NCBI GenBank assembly: GCA_017462915.1
Contig: JAFTQG010000055.1
Span: forward strand, 1-64,000
Reading direction: 5' to 3'
Origin: Prevotella sp.
GTDB lineage: Bacteria; Bacteroidota; Bacteroidia; Bacteroidales; Bacteroidaceae
DNA: 64,000 bases
The notes beneath the pieces were generated by a model. It was not told the origin of the DNA. It was given only the letters and a program-made list of their open reading frames with translations, and did not search any database. Shown here one piece after another: positions 52,076-59,402 of the stretch (its first letter is position 1; every line of letters begins with the position of its first letter). The position numbers and the translations under genes were made by a program.

Positions 52076-53077
52076 ATGACTAAAATCCAGAACGTAATCG
52101 AAGAAAACGCACGATGGCGCAAGATGCTGGGGCTCTCCACCATAGAAGACCTCAACAACGCCATAGGCAAAGGCCTCGCCACCAATCTCATACAAGTCTC
52201 CGAAGCCCTCCAGGAAAAGAAAATCGTGGAGATAGCCGACAGCATCGCCCGACGCCCGGAGATAAGGACCGTGCTCCTCGCCGGACCCTCGTCGTCGGGA
52301 AAGACCACGACAAGCAAACGCCTCAGCATACAGCTCATAGCCGACGGCATCTGGCCAGTGCCCATCTCGCTCGACGACTATTTCCTCGACCGCCACCTCA
52401 CACCCAAGGACGAGAACGGCGAGTACGACTTCGAATGTCTCGAAGCCCTTGACATAGAGATGCTTAACACTCATCTCAACGCCCTCTTCCGTGGCGACGA
52501 GATAGAACTGCCACGGTATAACTTCAAGGAAGGGCGCAGCGAGAAGAGCGGCCACCGCCTGCGGCTGAAAGGCAACGAAGTGCTCATCTTCGAAGGCATC
52601 CACGCCCTCAACCCGGCCCTCACCCACAGCGTGCCGCAACAGCAGATATTCCGCCTCTACGCCTCCGCCCTCGTCAGCAACTACCTCGACGACGGCACAC
52701 GCATACCGTCGAGCGACAACCGCCTCCTCAGACGCATACTCCGCGACGTGAAGCAGCGCGGAGTGTCTGCCACGGAGACCATCCGCCGCTGGCCAAGCGT
52801 GAGAGCAGGAGAAGAGAAATGGATATTCCCGTACCAGGAAAACGCCGACGCCGTCTTCAACACCACCATGCTCTTCGAGCTCGCCGTGATGAAGACACAG
52901 GGCGAGAAGGCACTCAACGAGGTACTGGCACACGAGACCGACCCCTTCGTCACCGACACGGCACAGCGGCTCCTCGGATGGCTCGCGCCCGTCAAGTCGA
53001 TGGATATGGCGGAGAAGGATATCCCGCCGACAAGCCTCCTGCGCGAGTTCCTCGGCGGAAGCTCCTTCAATTACTGA
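52076..53077 (+). CDS. Uridine-kinase-like P-loop nucleoside kinase, short form
   Basis: 333 residues: PRK/uridine-kinase domain with P-loop GPSSSGKTT, SLDDYF, EGIHALNP, and C-terminal SLLREFLGGSSF. In other Bacteroidales the homologue is, from family knowledge, about 550 residues with an N-terminal TGS-like domain preceding this kinase. Here the protein begins near the ARWRKMLGLSTIEDLNNAI stretch that links those domains, and the ATG directly follows a repeat arm. Either the N-terminal domain was lost or this is a short form. The nucleoside substrate is not fixed. Confidence 0.8.
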   Translation: MTKIQNVIEENARWRKMLGLSTIEDLNNAIGKGLATNLIQVSEALQEKKIVEIADSIARRPEIRTVLLAGPSSSGKTTTSKRLSIQLIADGIWPVPISLDDYFLDRHLTPKDENGEYDFECLEALDIEMLNTHLNALFRGDEIELPRYNFKEGRSEKSGHRLRLKGNEVLIFEGIHALNPALTHSVPQQQIFRLYASALVSNYLDDGTRIPSSDNRLLRRILRDVKQRGVSATETIRRWPSVRAGEEKWIFPYQENADAVFNTTMLFELAVMKTQGEKALNEVLAHETDPFVTDTAQRLLGWLAPVKSMDMAEKDIPPTSLLREFLGGSSFNY

Positions 53078-53079
53078 GC

Positions 53080-53212
53080 TGGTGGTTTGGTTGTTTAGTG
53101 GTTTGGTTGTTTAGTTATTAGCCTATTCCGGCTATATCGGCTATTCCGGCTATCGCCACCAAACGACCAAACCACTAAACCACCAAATCACCAAAACACT
53201 AAACCACCAAAA
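53080..53212. repeat. Full arm-core-arm module
   Basis: GT-rich arm (53080-53115), core CTATTCCGG, CTATATCGG, CTATTCCGG, CTATC (53123-53154), CCACCAAACGACC arm (53156-53212). It starts a few bases after the kinase stop and runs into quartet E. Confidence 0.9.
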
Positions 53213-53300
53213 AAAGGTCACCTTCCGCACGTCAGAAGGTGACCTTTTCCATTATCAAGCGTCACCCTTCACCTGCCAAAAGGTGACCCTTTTCCCGCCA
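53213..53300. repeat. GGTSACC 22-bp quartet, copy E
   Basis: Units at 53213, 53235, 53257 and 53279, exactly 22 bp apart; motifs GGTCACC, GGTGACC, CGTCACC, GGTGACC. Confidence 0.88.
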
Positions 53301-53449
53301 CACAGCAACCGCCCTGCACGACAGCCATCAGCCCTCCCCTCGCCCACCGACAGCAGGGAAACGGCAAAGACACATGCCACACAATTGCACTTTCAAGGGA
53401 AAAATGCAAAAAAGAACGGATTTTTATCACATATCTCAATAATTTTCGT

Positions 53450-53457
53450 TAACTTTG
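53450..53457 (+). promoter_or_regulatory. -7 element TAACTTTG before the GH43 gene
   Basis: TAACTTTGCA, about 243 bases before the GH43 ATG. The long leader holds a repeat module and ATAACC-rich sequence. No other gene was seen between 53301 and 53700. Confidence 0.65.
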
Positions 53458-53550
53458 CAAGGAAAATTAGTTATAACGGTGAGGGGATAGACGACACCGA
53501 TGCATACTCTGCACCGGCAGACTATCCCCAATCCACCACAGAACAGCACG

Positions 53551-53699
53551 ACATCCATAACGATAACCATAACCCTAACAATAACTCTAACCATAACATA
53601 CTACACCGCATAACCGCATATCCCCTATTCCGGCTATATCGGTTGTTCCGGCTATCACCATATAACCCTAAACAGCTAAACCACTAAATCACCCATAAC
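53551..53699. repeat. Nonamer core module with ATAACC-rich arm
   Basis: ATAACC/CCTAAC-rich stretch (53556-53603), core CTATTCCGG, CTATATCGG, TTGTTCCGG, CTATC (53624-53656), then ATATAACCCTAAACAGCTAA-type arm up to the GH43 ATG. Confidence 0.8.
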
Positions 53700-53700
53700 C

Positions 53701-55464
53701 ATGAAACAGATTCTGGCAATAGGCCTCGCAGCCATGCTGCTCTCCACGACCGACAGCCTCGCGCAGAGCAAGAGCAACACCTGGAACCCTAACCTCCCGG
53801 GCAACAAGTACCGCAACCCGATCATCGACGCCGACTACTCCGACCCGGACGTATGCCGCGTGGGCGACGACTACTACATGACATCATCGTCCTTCGCCTG
53901 CTTCCCCGGACTACAGATACTCCACTCCAAGGACCTCGTAAACTGGGAACTGATAGGAGCGGCGCTCACCAACGACTATCCCGTCCTCCCAGAATACAAG
54001 GACACCGAGCTCGACTGGCACAAGAAGATACAGCACGGCAACTACGTATGGGCACCATCCATCAGATACCACGACGGATGGTTCTACATCTACTGCGGCG
54101 ACCCTGACCAGGGACTCTTCATGACAAAGACACAAGACCCGCGCGGCACATGGACAGAACCCGTATGGGTGATGAAAGGCAAAGGCCTCATCGACTGCTG
54201 CCCGCTGTGGGACGACGACGGCAAGGCATACCTCTCACACGGCTGCGCAGGCTCAAGGGCAGGCGTCAAGTCAGTCCTCTTCGTCGCACCCATGTCGCCC
54301 GACGGCGAGAAAGTCATCGGCCCATCACGCATAGTCTACGACGGACACGAAGACCAGCCGACGATAGAAGGCACAAAATTCTACAAACGCAACGGATACT
54401 ACTACATCTTCTCCCCTGCCGGAGGCGTGAAATACGGCTGGCAGGTAGAGCTCCGCTCAAAGAACCCTTACGGCCCGTATGAAGAATACGTGGGTCTGGC
54501 ACAGGGAAAATCAAAAGTCAACGGCCCTCACCAAGGCGCATGGGTAGACACACAGAACGGCGAAGACTGGTTCCTCCACTTCCAGGACAAGCACGCCTAC
54601 GGCCGCGTCGTACACCTCCAGCCAGCAAAATGGGTCAATGACTGGCTCGTCATAGGCGACGACAAGGACGGAGACGGATGCGGAGACGCCGTGGCGACAT
54701 GGAAGAAGCCAAACCTCCCTGCACCGAAAAACCCCGTGCAGCCTGCCGAAGACGACGACTTCAACAGCGTGGACCTCGGGAAACAATGGCAGTTTGAAGG
54801 CCCGTACAGCCACTACTGGTACTTCTGCGACGCCAACAAGTCAAAGCTCCGCCTCTACGGCGTGCAGCAGCCTGACGGCTTCAAGAACCTCTCCGACCTC
54901 CAGAACGCACTCCTCCAGAAGTTCCCTACCGAGAATTTCACCGCCACAGCCAAGCTGAAATTCATCCCTAACCCGTCATACAAGAACAAAGGCGAGGAAG
55001 CAGGATTCATCATCAAGGGACAGGACTACGCCGCCATAAAGCTCGTCACCGAGAAAGGCGGCAAGGACGGCAAGGAGACCGTCTGCAAGCTGCAGTATGT
55101 AGTCTGCGAAGGCGCACAGAAAGGCAAGGCAGAGAAAGTCATCGCCGAAGAGCCAATGACACTCGTCAAGGAACCTGCGCCATACACACAGAAGTATGCC
55201 GTCGACGACATCCCTCAGCCACGCTATGCCACACCGGACATCTACGTGCGCTGCACCGTGAAATCCTCCGGCACAGGCAACAACATCAAGGCACACGCCC
55301 AGTTCTACTACAGCCTCGACGGCAAGACCTTCAAGAAGCTCGGCACACCGTTCGCCGTGAAGGAAGGCAAATGGATAGGCGCGAAAGTCGGATTCTTCAA
55401 CTCCCGTCCGACAAAGAACAACGACGGAGCATTCCTCGATATAGACTGGATAAAGTTCAAGTAA
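53701..55464 (+). CDS. Secreted GH43 family glycoside hydrolase
   Basis: 587 residues with a signal peptide (cleavage after LAQ, about 22). Five-bladed propeller with catalytic-base D48 in DADYSDPDV, the pKa-modulating Asp region DCCPLWDDDG, and general acid E223 in QPTIEGTKFY. The C-terminal 200 residues are a concanavalin-like beta-sandwich (DFNSVDLGKQWQFEG...), as in GH43 enzymes acting on xylan or arabinan side chains. Beta-xylosidase or arabinofuranosidase activity is likely; the choice cannot be read by eye. It is preceded by its own promoter and a long leader with repeats. Confidence 0.88.
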   Translation: MKQILAIGLAAMLLSTTDSLAQSKSNTWNPNLPGNKYRNPIIDADYSDPDVCRVGDDYYMTSSSFACFPGLQILHSKDLVNWELIGAALTNDYPVLPEYKDTELDWHKKIQHGNYVWAPSIRYHDGWFYIYCGDPDQGLFMTKTQDPRGTWTEPVWVMKGKGLIDCCPLWDDDGKAYLSHGCAGSRAGVKSVLFVAPMSPDGEKVIGPSRIVYDGHEDQPTIEGTKFYKRNGYYYIFSPAGGVKYGWQVELRSKNPYGPYEEYVGLAQGKSKVNGPHQGAWVDTQNGEDWFLHFQDKHAYGRVVHLQPAKWVNDWLVIGDDKDGDGCGDAVATWKKPNLPAPKNPVQPAEDDDFNSVDLGKQWQFEGPYSHYWYFCDANKSKLRLYGVQQPDGFKNLSDLQNALLQKFPTENFTATAKLKFIPNPSYKNKGEEAGFIIKGQDYAAIKLVTEKGGKDGKETVCKLQYVVCEGAQKGKAEKVIAEEPMTLVKEPAPYTQKYAVDDIPQPRYATPDIYVRCTVKSSGTGNNIKAHAQFYYSLDGKTFKKLGTPFAVKEGKWIGAKVGFFNSRPTKNNDGAFLDIDWIKFK

Positions 55465-55468
55465 CAGG

Positions 55469-55603
55469 ACTGGTGGTTTGGTCGTTTGGTTGTTTAGTGG
55501 TTTAGTTATTAGTCTATTCCGGCTATAACGGCTATTCCGGCTATCTCCCTCAAAACAACCAAACCACCAAACAACCAAACCACCAAACAACCAAACCACC
55601 AAC
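55469..55603. repeat. Full arm-core-arm module
   Basis: GT-rich arm (55470-55510), core CTATTCCGG, CTATAACGG, CTATTCCGG, CTATC (55513-55545), CAACCAAACCACCAAAC arm to 55603. It fills the gap between GH43 and the lipoprotein gene. Confidence 0.92.
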
Positions 55604-55604
55604 A

Positions 55605-56087
55605 ATGAAAAGATTCCTACTCTTTGCCCTCACGGCACTGCTCACCCTCACCTTCACATCATGTGAGAGCGACCCGGACGAATATATCGCATACAGCCTC
55701 GAAGGCACATGGCAAGGCCGCATGTACACCGACGACGGCGAACCCGTCGTGACCACCATACAGTTCATCGGCGACCCGTACAACGCCTGCTACGGCACGA
55801 CAGGCACAGGACGGTGGCTCGACGAATACTATGACGGCACATACTTCTACAGCCGCATAGAATGGAAAGTGACATACGAGGACATAGAGATATACCTCCT
55901 TGACAACAGCTACGACGAGCGCAGGAACATACTCTACATAGACCGCAGCAGCTACCGCCTCAGCGACAGATACTTCTCCGGCATAATAGAATATCTCGGA
56001 GGCAGAAGAGAATTCAGCCTCGTCAAGATAGCCCCTCCCGACTGGGACAGATACCACTACTACGGATACTCAAAGAAAGCAGAATAG
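55605..56087 (+). CDS. Small lipoprotein of unknown function
   Basis: 160 residues with a lipoprotein signal (MKRFLLFALTALLTLTFTSC, Cys at 20), so anchored in the outer or inner membrane. The mature part is strand-rich and aromatic (GTWQGRMYTDDGEPVVTTIQF), resembling the lipocalin-like small lipoproteins of Bacteroidales. No specific family recognised. The stop TAG merges with the following TGGTTTGG arm. Confidence 0.8.
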   Translation: MKRFLLFALTALLTLTFTSCESDPDEYIAYSLEGTWQGRMYTDDGEPVVTTIQFIGDPYNACYGTTGTGRWLDEYYDGTYFYSRIEWKVTYEDIEIYLLDNSYDERRNILYIDRSSYRLSDRYFSGIIEYLGGRREFSLVKIAPPDWDRYHYYGYSKKAE

Positions 56088-56190
56088 TGGTTTGGTCGTT
56101 TAGTGGTTTGGCCGTTTAGTTATCAGTCTATTGCGGCTATATCGGCTATTCAGGCTATCTCCCTCAAAACAACCAAACCACTAAACCACC
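56087..56190. repeat. Full arm-core-arm module
   Basis: GT-rich arm starting at the TAG stop (56087-56127), core CTATTGCGG, CTATATCGG, CTATTCAGG, CTATC (56129-56159), AC-rich arm (56164-56190). Copy 2 of the 158-bp element is inserted at its right edge, and the arm resumes at 56350 (CAAACCACTAAATAACC) up to the next start. Confidence 0.9.
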
Positions 56191-56349
56191 AAAGTCCCGT
56201 TTAAGCGAGAGCAGAGCCAAGCTTGCTTGAGCTCTGCCGAACTTTTCGAGTAAGCGAGAACAGTAAAAAAAGCTTGCTTTTAGACTGTCGAGCGAGAGAA
56301 AAGTCAAGATTACTTAATCGGAAGGGACTTCGAGCGAAGCTCAAACCAC
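56191..56349. mobile_element. 159-bp structured element, copy 2 (MITE-like)
   Basis: Same element as at 25209: ends AAAGTCCC and GGGACTT, hairpin GCAGAGC-CAAGC with GCTTG-AGCTCTGC, second hairpin ACAGT...ACTGT closed by ACTTTTC with GAAAAGT, and CTTCG-AG-CGAAG at the right. It sits between two runs of AC-rich arm, splitting one module, which is evidence for insertion. By eye it differs from copy 1 at three positions plus one A. Confidence 0.8.
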
Positions 56350-56377
56350 CAAACCACTAAATAACCAAACAACCAAC

Positions 56378-57535
56378 ATGAAAAAGATACTCCTCTACCC
56401 TCTCACGCTCCTTGCACTCCTCGCCTCCTGCACCACAGGAAAATACCATGTCGAAGGAGAAATAACCAATGCCAAGGACTCTACACTCTACTTCGAGAAC
56501 ATATCCCTCGAAGGACCAGTGGTGATGGACTCCGTGAAGCTCGCCGAAGACGGCAAGTTCCACTTCACCGCAGACGCACAGAAAGCACCCGAATTCTACC
56601 GACTGCGCATAGCAGACCAGATAATAAACCTCTCCGCCGACTCCACAGAGACAGTCACCGTGAAGGCAGCATACCCAGACATGGCATGGAAATATGACGT
56701 CAGCGGCTCCGAAAACTGCAAGAAGATACAGGAACTCGCATACCTCCAGATAGCCCTGCAGAACCAGTGCATCAGCATAGACCGCAACCCCAACCTCAGC
56801 GCACGCGTCGCCAACGACTCCATAGACAAGGTAATCGAGGCCTACAAGACCAACATCAAGCTCAACTACATCACCAAGGAACCGATGAAGGCCTACGCCT
56901 ATTTCGCCCTCTTCCAAGCCATCGGCAACCGCCTCATCTTCAATCCGCGCGAGAACCGCGACGATATAAAGATGTTTGCCGCCGTGGCGACATCCTGGGA
57001 CACCTACTATCCTGAGGCAGAACGCGGCAAGAACCTCCACAACATAGCCATCGAAGGCATGAAGACCATGCGCATCGTCGACAACGCCAACAGACCTATG
57101 GAGGTCGACCCGAGCAAGGTCGTGGAGACAAACATGATAGACCTCGCTCTCCTCGACAACAAAGGCGCCGTCCGCAAGCTCTCAAGCCTCAAGGGCAACG
57201 TCATCCTCCTCGACTTCCACGCCTTCTCCATGAAAGGCTCCACAGAACGCATCATGGAGCTGCGCCAGCTCTACAACAAGTACCACGCGCAGGGACTGGA
57301 AATCTATCAGGTAGGCGTCGACGGCAATGCCCACTTCTGGAAGACCAGCGTGGCGGCACTCCCGTGGGTCTGCGTGTATGACGAGAAAGGCGTCGCCGCC
57401 GGCTCATACAACGTGCAGAACATACCGACATACTTCCTCCTCGACCGCAACGGCACTCCCGTCAAGCGCGACATACAGGTGAAGGACATCCACGCCGAGA
57501 TACAGGCCCTGCTCCGAGGCGGAGCCGCAGAGTAG
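56378..57535 (+). CDS. Lipoprotein with DUF4369-like and thioredoxin-like domains, no CxxC
   Basis: 385 residues. Lipoprotein signal with Cys at 18 (LLASC), an N-terminal beta domain like DUF4369 (GEITNAKDSTLYFENIS...), a helical middle, and a C-terminal thioredoxin-fold domain (about 250-380: ILLDFHAFSMKGSTERIMEL, then VPTYFLLDRNG-like NIPTYFLLDRNGTPV with cis-Pro). In related peroxiredoxin/TlpA-like proteins the segment after the first strand holds CxxC; here it reads FHAFSMKGSTE with no cysteine. A disulfide oxidoreductase function is therefore unlikely in standard form. Confidence 0.85.
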   Translation: MKKILLYPLTLLALLASCTTGKYHVEGEITNAKDSTLYFENISLEGPVVMDSVKLAEDGKFHFTADAQKAPEFYRLRIADQIINLSADSTETVTVKAAYPDMAWKYDVSGSENCKKIQELAYLQIALQNQCISIDRNPNLSARVANDSIDKVIEAYKTNIKLNYITKEPMKAYAYFALFQAIGNRLIFNPRENRDDIKMFAAVATSWDTYYPEAERGKNLHNIAIEGMKTMRIVDNANRPMEVDPSKVVETNMIDLALLDNKGAVRKLSSLKGNVILLDFHAFSMKGSTERIMELRQLYNKYHAQGLEIYQVGVDGNAHFWKTSVAALPWVCVYDEKGVAAGSYNVQNIPTYFLLDRNGTPVKRDIQVKDIHAEIQALLRGGAAE

Positions 57536-57558
57536 GAGACAACACTGCAACATACAAA

Positions 57559-57604
57559 GATACGCCATGAAAAGGCCTAAGGACGGCTCTTTCATGGCGT
57601 ATCT
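57559..57604 (+). terminator. Long-stem terminator after the lipoprotein gene
   Basis: AGATACGCCATGAAA pairs with TTTCATGGCGTATCT (15 bp, perfect) with a 17-base loop. There is no long T-run. Confidence 0.75.
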
Positions 57605-57630
57605 CCGTTGTTATATATCATTTCACTACC

Positions 57631-57675
57631 GTCCCGTTAAAGTGGACTAATCGTTTTTGATACAATTGAAAATAA
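57631..57675. repeat. Direct repeat of about 45 bp, left copy
   Basis: Begins GTCCCGTTAAAGTGGACTAA. The right copy at 58430 begins GTCCCGTCAAAATGGACTAA. Together they flank the 192-residue gene in the same orientation. They resemble ends of an insertion element, but no transposase is present. A short sequence similarity to the AAAGTCCCGTTTAAG end of the 158-bp element may or may not be meaningful. Confidence 0.55.
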
Positions 57676-57705
57676 CAAAAGACTCCGCCAATGACTATGG
57701 CGGAG
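57668..57705 (-). terminator. Terminator after the 192-residue gene
   Basis: On the minus strand CTCCGCCA-loop-TGGCGGAG followed by TCTTTTGTTATTTT. The stretch 57709-57816 holds no gene that I can support. Confidence 0.75.
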
Positions 57706-57816
57706 CCGTTCCTCAACTGTGGCAAGTGTCTTTACAACGTGAATGTCGTGAACTTCAATCCACATTCGAAGATTGAGGGTATGATAGGTACGGAAGTGGA
57801 GTGAGGAGCAGAGCAG

Positions 57817-58395
57817 TTACAGCCATTTAGCAGGTTTAAGTAAAAAAATAAGCAAAAGGTGGTTAAAATCGTCGTCTAAAGGTAGACCTTCGACCTGATT
57901 TATAGAGCCGATATCTTTTGCTCGGTGTATCTGACGCATCAGCGTTGGAAGATCACTCCCTTCGAAATATGCCATCCATCCTGTATTTGACGATAATCTG
58001 GTAAAACTGAGAGTACAAATCAATACTATTTTACCATTTATTTCAACATTTTCTGTCTCAAGAAGTGCTACCCTATCAGATTGTATGAAAAAATAAGATT
58101 CTTTGCCTTTTTCTGTAACATAGTGATAGGCACGTATAACATCCTTACTGGTAGCATTCAAAATAGTTTTGTGATTATCGTCCTCTGGCTGAAAATTGAG
58201 AACAAAACATTTTCCATTAGTACTTTGAAAGGTTCCAGCCATACATCGCAGCGTGCCTTTTATTTCTTCAGAAAAATACACTTTATTTTCACGAATAGGT
58301 GAGCACAAGGCATTAAAAACCTCAGTCTTTAACTGGGCAAATCCATACTGGCACATAGTGACTAATAGCAAAAGGGTGATGAATGTCTGCTTCAT
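57817..58395 (-). CDS. Exported protein of unknown function
   Basis: 192 residues with a signal peptide (MKQTFITLLLLVTMCQYGFA, cleavage before QLK). The mature part is mixed alpha/beta with no motif I recognise. Codon and base composition are clearly more AT-rich than the surrounding housekeeping genes, and the gene is bracketed by the two 45-bp direct repeats, so it was probably acquired. A T-rich tail and hairpin at 57668 end it. I found no clear TAnnTTTG promoter. Confidence 0.65.
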   Translation of the reverse strand: MKQTFITLLLLVTMCQYGFAQLKTEVFNALCSPIRENKVYFSEEIKGTLRCMAGTFQSTNGKCFVLNFQPEDDNHKTILNATSKDVIRAYHYVTEKGKESYFFIQSDRVALLETENVEINGKIVLICTLSFTRLSSNTGWMAYFEGSDLPTLMRQIHRAKDIGSINQVEGLPLDDDFNHLLLIFLLKPAKWL

Positions 58396-58429
58396 AATGA
58401 TTTGTAGTTTTTATTTATTCACACATACA

Positions 58430-58474
58430 GTCCCGTCAAAATGGACTAATTATTATTTGAAATAATTGAAATAG
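58430..58474. repeat. Direct repeat of about 45 bp, right copy
   Basis: GTCCCGTCAAAATGGACTAA and about 25 further bases, diverged from the left copy at 57631 but in the same orientation. Confidence 0.55.
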
Positions 58475-58579
58475 AGTCTTTTACATGCATTCTTGATGGT
58501 GCGACGATTTGGACAATCTTATTTTACTGTCTGGTGGCAATCGTCCGACACGATATCAGTGCATTCTGTAGATATAATC

Positions 58580-59227
58580 CTATCTTATGGAACCACTACC
58601 ATAACATACTTGGCACTTTCCACTGCCATTGCAACCAGGACAAGTAGTCCATGTCCTTCCAGTATCTCCTACATAAATTCCTGCATTATGATAATATCCG
58701 CCACGGCCGTGACACATTGTGCAATTGCCAGTGCCTCTACAACTTCTGCACGTACTGCTACTTGATGACGAACCAGAAGACGAGCCTGAACCTCCAAAAG
58801 AATTGTATCCGCCACCAGCTTGACCATTTATTAGCATACTTACCCCATTGCTGAATGCCTTACGGTTTGCATCTGAGCTCTCCAAATAGCCTCTTGATTT
58901 GATTCTATCCAAAGCAAATCTACCAGCACTACCACCTTTAGAATAATAACGTTTAGCTAAATCATGATTCACAGATGTCCCCATACCTAACTCATAGCAA
59001 GTACCTAAAAGAAAAGCAGCCTCATAACTCTCATTGGCTAACTCTTTAAGTTTTTTATAAGCATTGGCATAATCGCCACCAGCAATCTCCATTCTTGCAT
59101 GCAGTAATTTCGCATCCCTGGCTCCGGCTTCATACGCCTTCTGTTGTCCTTGCATCCAATCATTCCAAGATTGGGCATTACATGCCATAGAACATATCAC
59201 AAATAAAATACAAAATAGTTTTCTCAT
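58580..59227 (-). CDS. Exported Sel1-repeat protein with DnaJ-type zinc-finger tail
   Basis: 215 residues. Signal peptide 1-19 (cleavage before QSW). Residues about 50-115 hold Sel1-like helical repeats (AAFLLGTCYELGMGTSVNHD, then LAKRYYSKGG). A Ser/Gly-rich linker (140-158) leads to four CxxC motifs with the DnaJ CxxCxGxG spacing: C160-C163, C169-C172, C196-C199, C205-C208. This is a cysteine-rich zinc finger with no J domain, in an exported protein. DnaJ zinc fingers normally work in the cytoplasm, so in an oxidising periplasm they would need special conditions. Function is unknown. AT-rich like its neighbour. Confidence 0.8.
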   Translation of the reverse strand: MRKLFCILFVICSMACNAQSWNDWMQGQQKAYEAGARDAKLLHARMEIAGGDYANAYKKLKELANESYEAAFLLGTCYELGMGTSVNHDLAKRYYSKGGSAGRFALDRIKSRGYLESSDANRKAFSNGVSMLINGQAGGGYNSFGGSGSSSGSSSSSSTCRSCRGTGNCTMCHGRGGYYHNAGIYVGDTGRTWTTCPGCNGSGKCQVCYGSGSIR

Positions 59228-59251
59228 AATTAATTTGATTACATATGAAAA

Positions 59252-59402
59252 GGCGTGTAACCATTCTTATTACTTGTTTCTTATCAGGTTACCGCCAAGT
59301 GACCTACACGTACAACAAGCACAGAACAGTCCACGCCTTATCAGCGTGAACTTCCAGACTGCTTGTTCTCGTACGTTTGAATATTGGCGGTATTCGATAA
59401 GA
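59252..59402. other. Nested hairpin with a competing alternative pairing
   Basis: Stem partners: TCTTATC (59279-59285) with GATAAGA (59396-59402); TACCGCCAA (59290-59298) with TTGGCGGTA (59384-59392); ACGTAC and AACAAGC with GCTTGTT and GTACGT; inner CACGC-loop-GCGTG (59332-59348). The segment GGTTACCGCC (59287-59296) can instead pair with GGCGTGTAACC (59252-59262). The region lies 25-175 bases upstream of the Sel1 gene start on the minus strand, so it could be its leader. Confidence 0.6.

Noticed and set aside
53556..53603. Telomere-like CCCTAA repeats (also near 62390-62410)
   Set aside because: These are degenerate ATAACC/CCTAAC arm units in a circular-chromosome context. They do not form a regular hexamer array.
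57691..57807. Transposase C-terminal remnant in the short frame beginning MTMAEPFLNCGKC
   Set aside because: It has no recognisable transposase motif, overlaps the terminator hairpin, and could be chance.
59279..59402. Integron attC site
   Set aside because: The nested hairpin lacks the GTTRRRY core pairs of attC, and no integrase or cassette array is present.
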